DNA from: Shewanella holmiensis
Lineage (GTDB): Bacteria; Pseudomonadota; Gammaproteobacteria; Enterobacterales; Shewanellaceae
Assembly (NCBI RefSeq): GCF_025370255.1
Contig: NZ_JAMTCD010000033.1
Span: 1-36,732 of the forward strand
Direction: 5' to 3'
DNA length: 36,732 bases
Shown one piece after another: positions 24,314 through 33,293 of the stretch. The notes under the pieces are model-generated. The model worked only from the letters and a program-made list of their open reading frames with translations. It ran no database searches and was not told the origin of the DNA. The translations under genes were made by a program, and so were the position numbers. Within the stretch, counting starts at the first letter, position 1, and every line of letters starts with the position of its first letter.

Positions 24314-26158
24314 TCAGTGTTTTGCTAATTCAGACTCAACCCAATCTGCTACTTTTGTTTCCATCACTGCCATTGGCAATGAACCCGTAGTCAAAATTTG
24401 GTCATGGAACCCCTTAATGTCAAACTTGTCACCTAACTTAGCTTCGGCTTCTGCTCGTAACTTAAGAATGGTTAATTGACCAACCTTATATGATAAGGCT
24501 TGCCCAGGAATAGCCATATAACGTTCCACTTCGGCAACAATATCCGACTCAGCCATAGGTGAGTTGTCTTTCATATATTGAATCGCTTGTTCACGGCTCC
24601 AGCCTTTTGCATGCAAACCAGTATCCACCACTAAACGCATGGCTCGTAACATTTCATCTGATAGTTTGCCAAAATATTGATAAGGATCTGAGAAAAGTCC
24701 CATTTCAATGCCTAAGTATTCAGCATATAAAGCCCAACCTTCTTCAAATGCAGTATAACCTTGGAAACGTTGAAACTCTGGTACGCCGGTTAACTCCTGC
24801 TTAATCGCTATTTGAAAGTGATGGCCTGGTGCAGCTTCGTGTAAAGATAAGGTGGTCATGCCCCACTTAGGTTGTGCTTTTAAGTTAAAAGTATTGATAT
24901 AGAACACACCAGGTCGAGAACCATCAACCGCTGGTGATTCATAAGATGCGCCAGCTGCGGATTGCTCACGGAAAGCTTCAACCGGTTTTACAACATAATC
25001 CGCTTTCGGCATAACATTAAAGTAATTAGGTAGTACTTGATTGATTGAATCTTTCAACACCATATAACCATCAATCAAATCTTGTTTGTCAGTGAAAAAA
25101 TATTGCGGCTCTGAAGAAAGAGATGCAAAGAAAGCTGTCAAATCGCCCTCAAATTTAACCTGCTCACGTACTTTATCCATTTCAGCTAATATACGTTTAA
25201 CTTCAGATAAACCGATTTGATGGATTTCATCAACAGGCATTTTTGTTGTTGTATGGCTATTTGCCAAGTGCTGGTACCACACTTTACCGTTAGGTAATCC
25301 CCACCAACCATCCGACGATCTTGCATTTGGTAAGTAAGAGTTTTGAACATAATCACGAAGCTCAGTCAGTGCCGGAATTAATTTAACTGACAGGAAAGTT
25401 TTATAATCTTGATCTAACAGACTTTTCTGCTCATCAGTAAAAGAATCCGGCAATAATTTGATAGGCGAATAGAATAAACTGTCTTCTGGGTTGCTAACAA
25501 CTTGAGCAGCGAGCTGAGGGAGCATTCTATCAACAAGTACTTTTGGCAAGACAACCTTGCTATTGATGCCCTCTTCCATACGAACTTGGGCTAATTGCAG
25601 CCAAGTGACAAACCCATTTAAACGGGACAGCCAGTTTTGATAATCTTCAACGGTATTAAATGGCTGAGCACTCTCACCAGACCCCAATTGCACCATGGTA
25701 AATACCGTATTATAAAACTGGTTCATTGGAAGAAAATGTTCTGGGTATGTCTCACTCATCAATGCCATATCTCGGTCATAGATAAACATGCTGTAACTCA
25801 GCTTTAAATCTGACGGCAACGCATCCACATCAATCTTTTTAGCTTCGGAAAAATACTTAGCATTAAGATCATGGCGAGCTTTGAGATAGTCTTCAGATAA
25901 TGAATCACCAAACTGGTCGTTATATTGATTTACACCAACAAAAGTCGCGTAAATAGGTTCTAGCTTAAGTTGCTCCTGAAAAAAATTCTCAACCATAGTT
26001 AAATATGATTGTTTCGCAGAAATACTCGCTTTTTCTGCCTCTGCCGTTACAGCTTCTGCAGGACTTGTTGTGTTAGCGACTTGTTGAGAGCTTTTGTCGC
26101 CACAACCTTGAATCGCAAATAATAACGATATGCTGGCCGCAAGAAAGGTTTTCTTCAT
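24314..26158 (-). CDS. DUF885 family lipoprotein, metallopeptidase-like
   Basis: I start this at 26158 (MKKTFLAASISLLFAIQGCGDK), giving 614 residues with a lipoprotein signal and Cys19 as the lipid site; AGGA lies upstream. The longer frame to 26257 lacks any supporting signal and overlaps the divergent gene. The DUF885 domain has the zinc-metallopeptidase-like block LHEAAPGHHFQ (His440, Glu441, His446) and AFEEGWALYAEYLG (about 470-483), which supplies the likely third ligand. The family is annotated as probable peptidases; the substrate is unknown. It is expected to face the periplasm. A divergent GGDEF-like gene starts 74 bp away. Confidence 0.9.
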   Translation of the reverse strand: MKKTFLAASISLLFAIQGCGDKSSQQVANTTSPAEAVTAEAEKASISAKQSYLTMVENFFQEQLKLEPIYATFVGVNQYNDQFGDSLSEDYLKARHDLNAKYFSEAKKIDVDALPSDLKLSYSMFIYDRDMALMSETYPEHFLPMNQFYNTVFTMVQLGSGESAQPFNTVEDYQNWLSRLNGFVTWLQLAQVRMEEGINSKVVLPKVLVDRMLPQLAAQVVSNPEDSLFYSPIKLLPDSFTDEQKSLLDQDYKTFLSVKLIPALTELRDYVQNSYLPNARSSDGWWGLPNGKVWYQHLANSHTTTKMPVDEIHQIGLSEVKRILAEMDKVREQVKFEGDLTAFFASLSSEPQYFFTDKQDLIDGYMVLKDSINQVLPNYFNVMPKADYVVKPVEAFREQSAAGASYESPAVDGSRPGVFYINTFNLKAQPKWGMTTLSLHEAAPGHHFQIAIKQELTGVPEFQRFQGYTAFEEGWALYAEYLGIEMGLFSDPYQYFGKLSDEMLRAMRLVVDTGLHAKGWSREQAIQYMKDNSPMAESDIVAEVERYMAIPGQALSYKVGQLTILKLRAEAEAKLGDKFDIKGFHDQILTTGSLPMAVMETKVADWVESELAKH

Positions 26159-26232
26159 TTTTATTAGTCCTTTTACACATGAATCAAAAATCATATCTAT
26201 AATTAAATAAGAATATTCAATGGAGTTACTCA

Positions 26233-26742
26233 ATGATCTATTCTTTTCGCAATTCAAGCTTCCGAGATCCAGAAACTGGTGTTTACAATCAAATATATTT
26301 TATGGAAGTGTTTAATCGTGAATGGCATCGACATTTACGAGACAAACAAAGCTTAGCGCTATTGTATCTTTGCCCGCACATTCATGAAACAGTAAAACAA
26401 CCTCATTTACTGGAATTATTTACCAATCAGGTACAAGAGGCACTTTTACGCGCAACTGACTTAATTGCTAGGTTAGATACTAATCACTTTGCGCTGGGAT
26501 TATTTAATGTTGATGAACAAGGGACTCAAGTCGTGTTAGCTCGCATTGAAGCCCAAATAAATGAATTTAAGGAAAAATACGGTAAAGACCATAATTTTAG
26601 TATTGACTACAAACTTGCAGGTGGGATTTGTATCCCAAGTGATGATAAAAATATTGAAGGATTGTTTGTTCAGGTAGAGTCATTATCAAGCCAACTTGAA
26701 CTGGACCACGATCAACATCAAGCACTGATAAACATCCACTAA
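26233..26742 (+). CDS. Degenerate GGDEF domain protein
   Basis: A 169-residue cytoplasmic protein beginning MIYSFRNSSFRDPETGVYNQIYFMEVFNREW, which matches the start of GGDEF domains (D..TG.YN...F). At the position of the GG(D/E)EF active loop it reads RLDTNHFALGLF, so the catalytic glycines and acidic pair are lost and diguanylate cyclase activity is not expected. The C-terminal part (VQVESLSSQLELDHDQHQA) keeps the family pattern for the last helix. It could bind a nucleotide or a partner protein. GGAG lies 8 nt before the ATG. It is divergent from the DUF885 lipoprotein and ends without an obvious own terminator before 26943. Confidence 0.82.
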   Translation: MIYSFRNSSFRDPETGVYNQIYFMEVFNREWHRHLRDKQSLALLYLCPHIHETVKQPHLLELFTNQVQEALLRATDLIARLDTNHFALGLFNVDEQGTQVVLARIEAQINEFKEKYGKDHNFSIDYKLAGGICIPSDDKNIEGLFVQVESLSSQLELDHDQHQALINIH

Positions 26743-26942
26743 AATGTAGTATTTGATTGAATGTTGGAATACGAAAAACAGTGTGAATCTATAAAGCTTT
26801 GAAACCGTAATGTCCGTTTGCCATTGGGACGGATTCTTGTGATTAACCAGTCATAATAATGAGTTGTCTAATATTTGAAAGGGGGCTTTCTAAAACGAGA
26901 ATAAACATTACATCAAAAGCCTGCTGTTGAATCAATTGACAT

Positions 26943-26969
26943 AAAAAAAGCCCCTTGCGGGGCTTTTTT
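26943..26969. terminator. Bidirectional terminator between the GGDEF-like gene and the TonB2 operon
   Basis: AAAAAAGCCCC / GGGGCTTTTTT, loop TTGC, with A-rich and T-rich flanks on both sides. It ends the TonB2 operon on the minus strand (15 bp past its last stop) and probably the gene at 26233 on the plus strand. Confidence 0.93.
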
Positions 26970-26983
26970 AACGGAAGAACAAG

Positions 26984-28231
26984 TTATAGAGCAACGTTAT
27001 GAATACGTGCTTTTTCTTTGATATAAGAAATATAACTATTTGCACTTCTTGCTGTCTTCTTATCTTTCGATGCTTGAACTGCACGATTATAAGCTGACTT
27101 ATATTGCTTTAGACTTAAGTGAACAAGCGCTAACTCGAATTGAGCTTCACCTGGATTGTCTATCCCAGAATCAAGCGCTTTTTCAAGTACAGGAATCGCT
27201 TCTTTGAATTTTTGATCAAGAGACAAAATACGTCCTTGCTTCAAATACAACTCACCATCGTTACTTAAGGCTGCTGCTTTACCATAGTAACTTGCAGCTT
27301 CTTTCAACTCTTTAGCATTATGGTAAAAACCAGCGAGAATATTAAGTGTCTTCTCGTTTTCTGGAATTAAACCTGATTTCATGTGTTTTTCATAAACTTT
27401 AGCCGCTTTATAAGGCGAACCTTTTTGCGCTAAAAGTTGTGCTAAACGAGTGATGTTGCCATCAGTCTCCAAGAAACCATTTTTATAAGCTAAGTCATAA
27501 GTTGCTAAAGAACGATCATAGTCTTCAGTCATCAAATAGAATTGCGCTAACTGTACCCAGAGACGCTTATCGTCTTGGAATAAAGGCACCATAGTCTCAA
27601 GGACTTTTACAGCTTCTTTATACTTTTTCTGGTTAAAGAAAGCGGTTAACTTCATTTGATATAAGTTTTTATCAGGTGCTTCAGCTAACGCTAAACCTTT
27701 ATCTGCAACTTCAAGTACCTTATTCCACTCTTTCAACTCAGTGTAGGCGATACCTATACGGCGATACATTTGAGAATCAGCCTTACAGGTAAACTCCATC
27801 CACTTATAATAGTATGGAATAGCTTCTTTAAACTTACGCTCTTGAAGTAACAAATCGGCATACAAACGCATTGTTGCAGCGTGATCTGTTCCACCAAGAA
27901 TGTCAGCTTGAACAGCTGTCTTTAAATACTTGATAGCGGTAGACATCTGGCCTTTTTCTGCATAGAAGTTACCTAACATACGATCGACATACGCTTTGTC
28001 GAAATCGTTTTTAGCATTCGCTTCTAATAATATAGAAATAGCCTGATCTAAATTACCTTCAGTATAAGCTTCAAAAGATTTTTGAACCTTTTTAGCCGCA
28101 CTTTCACCAACAGCACGAGATTGACGTTTATCAATTTCACACTTTTCAGCTGCAATTGCGGTACTGGTCAACATAGTACTTCCACAGACAGAAAGTAGTA
28201 GTGCTGTTGCTATAGTTGTAACGTTACGCAT
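26984..28231 (-). CDS. TPR repeat protein of the TonB2 operon
   Basis: A 415-residue protein with a signal peptide (about 1-27, ending AIAA|EKC) and roughly nine tetratricopeptide-like repeats to the C-terminus, for example AISILLEANAKNDFDKAYVDR and AIPVLEKALDSGIDNPGEAQ. It should be periplasmic. Its ATG overlaps the tonB2 stop as TAATG, so it is translationally coupled. A TPR protein in this place is a regular part of the Shewanella/Vibrio-type TonB2 clusters; it probably helps assemble or regulate the complex. It is the last gene before the terminator at 26943-26969. Confidence 0.92.
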   Translation of the reverse strand: MRNVTTIATALLLSVCGSTMLTSTAIAAEKCEIDKRQSRAVGESAAKKVQKSFEAYTEGNLDQAISILLEANAKNDFDKAYVDRMLGNFYAEKGQMSTAIKYLKTAVQADILGGTDHAATMRLYADLLLQERKFKEAIPYYYKWMEFTCKADSQMYRRIGIAYTELKEWNKVLEVADKGLALAEAPDKNLYQMKLTAFFNQKKYKEAVKVLETMVPLFQDDKRLWVQLAQFYLMTEDYDRSLATYDLAYKNGFLETDGNITRLAQLLAQKGSPYKAAKVYEKHMKSGLIPENEKTLNILAGFYHNAKELKEAASYYGKAAALSNDGELYLKQGRILSLDQKFKEAIPVLEKALDSGIDNPGEAQFELALVHLSLKQYKSAYNRAVQASKDKKTARSANSYISYIKEKARIHNVAL

Positions 28232-28851
28232 TATCTACCTCCCTTCTCTAATGTAAAGTCAAGTTGAACAGTCATACCTGTTTGTCTTAATGGCTTACCA
28301 TCAACAATTTTAGGCTTGTATTTCCACTTCTTTAATGCACGAATTGCTTCGCGATCAAATAAGCGCTTTGGTTCAGCATTGATAACAGAAACGTCATCAA
28401 CACCGCCTAATTCGTTAATGGTAAATGACAGTTGTACCCAACCTTCTTTACCATCACGAGCTGCTGCAATAGGATATTGAGGCTCGATACGAACAATAGG
28501 TGTAGCATCACCATCACGAGTCATCATGTTACCAAGCTTAAAGCCTGTAGATGCTGACCCAGCTTCAACACCACCCATATTGAACGACATATTCGTATCA
28601 ATATTATTTGAAGCATCTGGCGGAGTTGTATCCGGCTTCGGTGGTTGCTCTGGTGGTGGTGGTGGCTTAGGAGTCACCCTTGGTTTCTTCTGTGCCTTCG
28701 AATCCTGCTTATCCATCGTAATTTCAATAACAGGGGTCTCAGTCGACTCATCGTTGCGTTGTGCACCGCCGCCGACCAAGAATGCCATGAAGGCGAACAG
28801 ACCAAAAGTCACTGCGGCACCAATGATGATTGATACGAGTGCTCTTAGCAT
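28231..28851 (-). CDS. tonB2: TonB2 energy-transducing protein
   Basis: A 206-residue protein when started at the ATG at 28851 (MLRALVSIIIGAAVTFGLF), which has GGGGA 9 nt upstream; an ATG at 28860 is possible. Order: one N-terminal membrane helix (about 5-26), a short proline-rich linker (KPPPPPEQPPKP), and the TonB C-terminal domain (about 125-206, RIEPQYPIAAARDGKEGWVQLSFTI). It carries proton-motive energy from ExbB2-ExbD2 to outer-membrane receptors. The short linker is typical of TonB2 types rather than E. coli TonB. It follows exbD2 by an overlap or 1-base gap and precedes the TPR gene. Confidence 0.96.
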   Translation of the reverse strand: MLRALVSIIIGAAVTFGLFAFMAFLVGGGAQRNDESTETPVIEITMDKQDSKAQKKPRVTPKPPPPPEQPPKPDTTPPDASNNIDTNMSFNMGGVEAGSASTGFKLGNMMTRDGDATPIVRIEPQYPIAAARDGKEGWVQLSFTINELGGVDDVSVINAEPKRLFDREAIRALKKWKYKPKIVDGKPLRQTGMTVQLDFTLEKGGR

Positions 28852-28852
28852 A

Positions 28853-29257
28853 TTACTCATTCCCCGCTGATACAGAAATTTTGTCGATACCGGCAGCTTT
28901 AACGTTATCAAGCACTTTAACCACTAAGCCATGCTGAGTGTCTTTGTCTGCTTGAATAAGAACTGCTGCCTCTGGTGCTTCAGCTAACATACGCTCAACG
29001 TTAGCTGTTACACGCTCGATATCAACCTGACGGTTTTCCATCATAATCACACCAGTTTTACTGATGCCAATAAAGATGTTTGCCGAAGGTTTAGACGTAG
29101 CCTGTGACGCTTTAGGCTTGTTGTAGTCTAAGCCTGATGGCTTAACAAACGATGTTGTTACAATGAAGAAGATCAGCATGATAAACACGATGTCTAGCAT
29201 CGGGGTCATATCAATTTGAGCTTCCTCTTCCATACTGGAATGCTTCTTACGTGCCAT
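28853..29257 (-). CDS. exbD2: ExbD2 biopolymer transport protein
   Basis: A 134-residue protein started at the ATG at 29257 (MARKKHSSMEEEAQ). It has one membrane helix (about 21-40) with the essential Asp22 in DMTPMLDIVF, which carries protons with ExbB, and a periplasmic domain (about 45-130). It is 13 bp from exbB2. The TonB2 start lies at its stop codon, so coupling is likely. Confidence 0.95.
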   Translation of the reverse strand: MARKKHSSMEEEAQIDMTPMLDIVFIMLIFFIVTTSFVKPSGLDYNKPKASQATSKPSANIFIGISKTGVIMMENRQVDIERVTANVERMLAEAPEAAVLIQADKDTQHGLVVKVLDNVKAAGIDKISVSAGNE

Positions 29258-29270
29258 GTTCAATCTCTCT

Positions 29271-29798
29271 CTAGTGGTGAGGCATGCTGTCTTTTAGCTT
29301 TTCTAAACTGATTCTCATTTTTGAGTCTAAACGGGTGCTAAAGAAAACACCTGAAAGAGCTGCTACCATTCCTGCCATTGTAGGCATTGTGGCCATTGAG
29401 ATACCAGCCGCCATTAAACGAGCATTACTCGTCCCCTGAACTGCCATCACATCGAATACTGAAATCATACCGGTTACGGTACCTAATAAACCAATCATTG
29501 GACAAATGGCTACTAGGGTCTTGATTAACAGCATACGTGCATTCAAATCTTGCTTCGCTTGGGACACCCAAGCTTCACGGATACGGTGTGCATGCCAAGA
29601 ATGTGTTTCATCTCTGGCTTCCCATGCAGCAATAACAGCTTGATGTTGCTTTGGTGATATCCAATTTAGATACCAATAACGCTCAAGCATTAAAACCCAC
29701 ATTAGGAAAAGCACAGCTGCTACCAACCAGAGGACGTCGCCTCCGGAGGCCATGAAGCCCCTGACGGAATCCCATATGTCCATCAGGATTAGCATCAT
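29271..29798 (-). CDS. exbB2: ExbB2 biopolymer transport protein
   Basis: A 175-residue TolQ/ExbB-type proton channel subunit with three membrane segments (about 22-40, 88-112 and 130-155). The conserved core KTLVAICPMIGLLGTVTGMISVF is present. It is shorter than E. coli ExbB, as usual for the TonB2 type. Its ATG overlaps the ttpC stop as TAATG. Confidence 0.95.
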   Translation of the reverse strand: MMLILMDIWDSVRGFMASGGDVLWLVAAVLFLMWVLMLERYWYLNWISPKQHQAVIAAWEARDETHSWHAHRIREAWVSQAKQDLNARMLLIKTLVAICPMIGLLGTVTGMISVFDVMAVQGTSNARLMAAGISMATMPTMAGMVAALSGVFFSTRLDSKMRISLEKLKDSMPHH

Positions 29799-31153
29799 TA
29801 GTCAGCCCTCTTCTCAGCGTGCTCTGCAATGATTCCGGCGCTTTGCTCTTCAAGAACTTGAACGATAGATTTGCTACGTGCAACAACTACAGCGTGTAAT
29901 AACATTAACGGTAATGCAGCGATTAGACCTTGAACCGTCGTGATAAGTGCCATAGAAATACCACCAGCCATCAATTTAGGGTCACCAGTACCGAATAATT
30001 GAATAGATTGGAAGGTTGCAATCATACCGGTTACTGTACCTAATAGACCCATCATAGGTGCGATAGCAGCAATAACTTTAATGATAGAAATACGTGCTTC
30101 TAAAGCAGGTGTTTCTTTCAAAATAGCTTCATCAAGTTTTAACTCTAGAGTTTCAACATCAACATCTTTGTTTGATTGATAAACTTTTAAGATACGACCT
30201 AAAGCGTTGTTACCTGGGTTATCGATGTTTTTACGTTGACTATTCACTTTACCACCAATGATAGTAAGAGTGATTAAACGTTCAACTGCAATCAACATAC
30301 CTAATGCTAGTAAAGCAAGAATGATATAACCAATTGTTCCACCAGCTTCTAAACGGTCTTCTAAGCTTGCTTTGTTAGTGAAGATATTCAATAACACGCC
30401 GCGAGCAGGATCGATATAGAAAGGCGCTGTACCAGAAGTGGTGTTTTCCCACGAACCTACAGCACTTACTTGGTAACCTTCAGGTTGCTGTGATAATTGT
30501 TGAATTAAACCTAATTCAGGTTTGAAAACAACATATTTACCTTCAGCAGTTAAGTTGAAAGGACCAACACGGTGAATTGAAGTATTAACAACGTTACCGT
30601 CGATAGCCGTTACAGCACCATCAAACTTAACAACTTTACCAGATTCAACCATTTCGAATAATTGAGCTTCCCAGAATTGCTCTAGTTCTTCAATTTTTGG
30701 TAATGATTTACGCGCACCTAGATCAGAGATGAATGCATCACGACCAGGGAACTGTGCACTGATGTTTGATGCAGCCAGTTTACCAGCGAAATCGCCAGCT
30801 TCACCTTTAACAACACCGAACATTTCACCCAAGTCACCTTGAGCTGTTTTTAAATCTTCTTCTAGCTGAGCAAGCTTACGCTCGTTATCTAAAAACGCTT
30901 GGTTAAGATCTTTACCACGTTGCTTTTCAGCGGCTAACGCGTCTTTTTCACGTTTAAGTAGAGATGCTTTATCGCCACGTTCAGCTTGGAATTCTCTTTC
31001 ACGTTTAGCGTTTGTTTTGCCTTCGTTAGCACGGTCAACTTTCACTTGTTGTAACAGTTGGTCAATAGTTTTTGGTGCATCTGCAGCAGAAACCATACCG
31101 GCTGTTAAAGAGAAAGTTGCAGCTACTAGCGCTGATGTAATTAACTTCTTCAT
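29798..31153 (-). CDS. ttpC: TtpC: MotA/TolQ/ExbB-like protein of the TonB2 system
   Basis: A 451-residue protein with a signal-peptide-like start (MKKLITSALVAATFSLTAG, cleavage after VSAA), a large periplasmic part with a coiled coil (about 35-110), and a C-terminal MotA/TolQ/ExbB domain: membrane helices near 268-290 and 365-420 around IAPMMGLLGTVTGMIATF. In Vibrio, TtpC is needed for TonB2-dependent iron uptake. Both its start (after the DUF3450 gene) and its end (before exbB2) are TAATG overlaps. Having two ExbB-like proteins in one operon is normal for TonB2 systems. Confidence 0.95.
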   Translation of the reverse strand: MKKLITSALVAATFSLTAGMVSAADAPKTIDQLLQQVKVDRANEGKTNAKREREFQAERGDKASLLKREKDALAAEKQRGKDLNQAFLDNERKLAQLEEDLKTAQGDLGEMFGVVKGEAGDFAGKLAASNISAQFPGRDAFISDLGARKSLPKIEELEQFWEAQLFEMVESGKVVKFDGAVTAIDGNVVNTSIHRVGPFNLTAEGKYVVFKPELGLIQQLSQQPEGYQVSAVGSWENTTSGTAPFYIDPARGVLLNIFTNKASLEDRLEAGGTIGYIILALLALGMLIAVERLITLTIIGGKVNSQRKNIDNPGNNALGRILKVYQSNKDVDVETLELKLDEAILKETPALEARISIIKVIAAIAPMMGLLGTVTGMIATFQSIQLFGTGDPKLMAGGISMALITTVQGLIAALPLMLLHAVVVARSKSIVQVLEEQSAGIIAEHAEKRAD

Positions 31154-31935
31154 TATTGTGCAGTCTCCGCAGCTGGAATTGGTAATGCGAATAGGTCTAG
31201 AGCGCCTTGCTTACGAGCAATACGAATACCTTTGGTGATGTCGCGTAAATAGCTGTCTTCTAACTTGTTCCAAGTTTTAGCATCAGCGTCATACATCCAA
31301 GCTGTTTTTTGGTCTAAACTTTGCGCATACAAAGCAACACGGCCTAAGTTAAAGAAATCAACTAATACTTCTTTACCATCAAGGTTTAGCTTACCAGTGT
31401 TAACTGCAACGAAGTTACCGTATTCACGTTCAATGCTGTATGCATCTAGGATTAGACGGTATTTTTCAGCTAATGTAACTTCAGCTGTATTAAGAATATT
31501 TTTTAAATTTTCAACACGCTCTTTACGAACTTCAGTGTTGAATGGTAAATCCAATTGAACAAACTGTTCTAAGGCTTCAACCATTTTGAACATTAATGGC
31601 ACAACACCTTGACGTAAACGGTCAACACCGTTGATATCAGTTTGAATTGCATCCATTGAATTTTGTTGATCAGCTACCAAACCAGCTACGTAGTCATTAT
31701 AAGACTTCAGCGATTCGCGCTCATCAGCAACACTGCCATACTCAAACAACATGTCTTGAGCTTGGTCAAAATATTTATCAACTTTTTGTTGTGATGCTGC
31801 AGATTCTGCGTGAATTTTGCTGTCCGCCTTTTGCACATCGGCAAGAGGATTTGCAACTACCAAGTTGCTACTAGCTAATGCCAGTGCGCCAACAAGTGCA
31901 GTAGCGATTTTTGTTCTATTGCTTACCTTGGACAT
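31153..31935 (-). CDS. DUF3450 periplasmic protein of the TonB2 operon
   Basis: A 260-residue protein started at the ATG at 31935 (MSKVSNRTKIATALVG); the frame's earlier TTG has no better support. It has a signal peptide (about 1-28, ending VVANPLADV) and a largely helical mature part with a coiled coil (about 30-105), followed by the DUF3450 domain (KMVEALEQFVQLDLPFNTEVR, NFVAVNTGKLNLDGKEV). Family members precede ttpC in Shewanella and Vibrio TonB2 loci. The molecular role is unknown; a periplasmic partner of TtpC is the natural guess. It is the first gene of the operon. Confidence 0.93.
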   Translation of the reverse strand: MSKVSNRTKIATALVGALALASSNLVVANPLADVQKADSKIHAESAASQQKVDKYFDQAQDMLFEYGSVADERESLKSYNDYVAGLVADQQNSMDAIQTDINGVDRLRQGVVPLMFKMVEALEQFVQLDLPFNTEVRKERVENLKNILNTAEVTLAEKYRLILDAYSIEREYGNFVAVNTGKLNLDGKEVLVDFFNLGRVALYAQSLDQKTAWMYDADAKTWNKLEDSYLRDITKGIRIARKQGALDLFALPIPAAETAQ

Positions 31936-32239
31936 AGTTCCCAACCAATTTGAAGTGAATTAAAAAAGTGTAGAAAGTACAATTGTAAATGCCTGATAAC
32001 AATGTTAATAAAGCGTTAACAACTGTAAGTCTATCTTTCTCTTGTGATTGTTAGTTTTTCTTCCCTTTTCTATACCCGCTAAGGTATAGACCCGCTGGCA
32101 TCATTTCACAAAATGTTGACCTGTGTCAACATTTGGGAACATCTAAAAGAACTGGAAAGATGTGTTAGTCTGTCTTTTTTATTTGAAAGTTTATTTTCTA
32201 TACATTAAGTGCGTATTTTTTAGTAAACACTGCCTTTTT
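31936..32239. other. TonB2 operon upstream region
   Basis: These 304 bases have no gene. They hold the palindrome and promoter listed below, the inverted repeat TCTATACC / GGTATAGA with a 6-nt spacer (32069-32090), and a smaller one TGTTAA / TTAACA (32003-32021). No clear terminator for the methyltransferase gene is seen. Confidence 0.6.
32100..32134 (-). promoter_or_regulatory. Predicted TonB2 operon promoter with palindromic operator
   Basis: A perfect inverted repeat AAATGTTGAC - CTGT - GTCAACATTT (32111-32134). On the minus strand it contains a consensus -35 TTGACA (32129-32124), followed after 18 bp by AATGAT (32105-32100). A regulator bound to the palindrome would cover the -35. The predicted start (about 32093) leaves a 158-nt leader that includes the second inverted repeat at 32069-32090. 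Confidence 0.6.
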
Positions 32240-33208
32240 CTAGGCATTTTTATCAGCATTATCTTTTTTAAGACACAATTTATAAGCAATAGGTTCTTCA
32301 CCTTCTACAACCATTTCGGATTTAAGCACAACAAGATTGAGCTTCCTAGCTTCACATAAAATACTATCCAATTTTTGTGTATCAACAGCAGCCTTTAAAA
32401 GTTCAGAAAGTCTTTCTTTTGATGATGATATTTCTTGTTCAATAAAATGGATAAATTCAACTTTTCGGCTAACAGGCCAAAACATGCCTTGAGTGAAAAA
32501 TTGGCCTAAGTACATCATCAACTCACTTTCTTTTGCCGTTGATTCATCAGTTTGCACAAGGGATTTTATATCTTTATTGATTTGATGCCTTAGCGCTTCA
32601 CACTCTTTATCTTGCTTTATTTTAATAACATCCTCATGCGTTCGAACCTCGCCCATTGCCACAACAAGCTTGCTCATGTTACGTAATAAACTATCCACAT
32701 AAGCTTGATTGATAAGTTGATAAATGTTGCGGTTTGTTTTTAAAATTCTGGAGTCTATGTGGTGAAGAACGACAAGACATTGTCCTTTTTCTTTTAAAAC
32801 CCGAGCTATTTCAGACAATGTTTGTAATATAGAAGAATATTCTATTCCAAATTGTGATATACAAAAATCAAATGCTTCAGATTCAAAAGGTAAAGCTTCG
32901 CAATTGACTTCAGATATCAATTCAATGGCGATATTGCCATTTGTATGCCTGGTTTTATCAAGTTTAACCTTGGCCAGATCTACAGCAACAATTTGACCAT
33001 GGGTATCATGTTCAGTTAAACAGTCTTGAATCAACAAAGGCAATGAAGCGTTTCCGGTGCACAAATCTAGTAATTTAAAGTTTGCAGGTAGCTTAGTTGC
33101 AAATGTTTTCCATATGGCTTTTAACTCTCCCTGATAATTCTGCTGTAACTCTGAACCAAAAGAAGTCACATACCCTTGCTTCCAATAGTCAGACCAATGT
33201 TGACTCAT
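32240..33208 (-). CDS. Class I SAM-dependent methyltransferase
   Basis: A 322-residue protein with a Rossmann-type methyltransferase domain in its first half: motif I LLDLCTGNASLPLL (about 47-60), acidic motif VAVDLAKVKLD, CEALPFESEAFDFCISQFGIEY (motif IV region) and EIARVLKEKGQCLVVLHH. The C-terminal half (about 165-322) is helical, charged and not recognisable. The substrate cannot be told. The nearest types are Methyltransf_11/25-like enzymes. It lies 85 bp downstream of the TonB-dependent receptor, beyond a terminator, on the same strand. Confidence 0.88.
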   Translation of the reverse strand: MSQHWSDYWKQGYVTSFGSELQQNYQGELKAIWKTFATKLPANFKLLDLCTGNASLPLLIQDCLTEHDTHGQIVAVDLAKVKLDKTRHTNGNIAIELISEVNCEALPFESEAFDFCISQFGIEYSSILQTLSEIARVLKEKGQCLVVLHHIDSRILKTNRNIYQLINQAYVDSLLRNMSKLVVAMGEVRTHEDVIKIKQDKECEALRHQINKDIKSLVQTDESTAKESELMMYLGQFFTQGMFWPVSRKVEFIHFIEQEISSSKERLSELLKAAVDTQKLDSILCEARKLNLVVLKSEMVVEGEEPIAYKLCLKKDNADKNA

Positions 33209-33241
33209 ACACCACCTTCAATACTTTATTTTTGTTATAAA

Positions 33242-33264
33242 AAAAGGCTCACTAGGAGCCTTTT
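33242..33264 (-). terminator. Rho-independent terminator after the TonB-dependent receptor
   Basis: AAAAGGCTC (33242-33250) / GAGCCTTTT (33256-33264), loop ACTAG, followed on the minus strand by TTTTTTTAT. It is 29 bp past the receptor's stop. Confidence 0.92.
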
Positions 33265-33293
33265 CAATTATGACAAATTATATTTCTTTAAGA

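Noticed and set aside
32162..32359. 65-aa plus-strand ORF at the end of the methyltransferase gene
   Set aside because: Low-complexity Phe/Ile-rich frame antisense to a real gene; no supporting signals.
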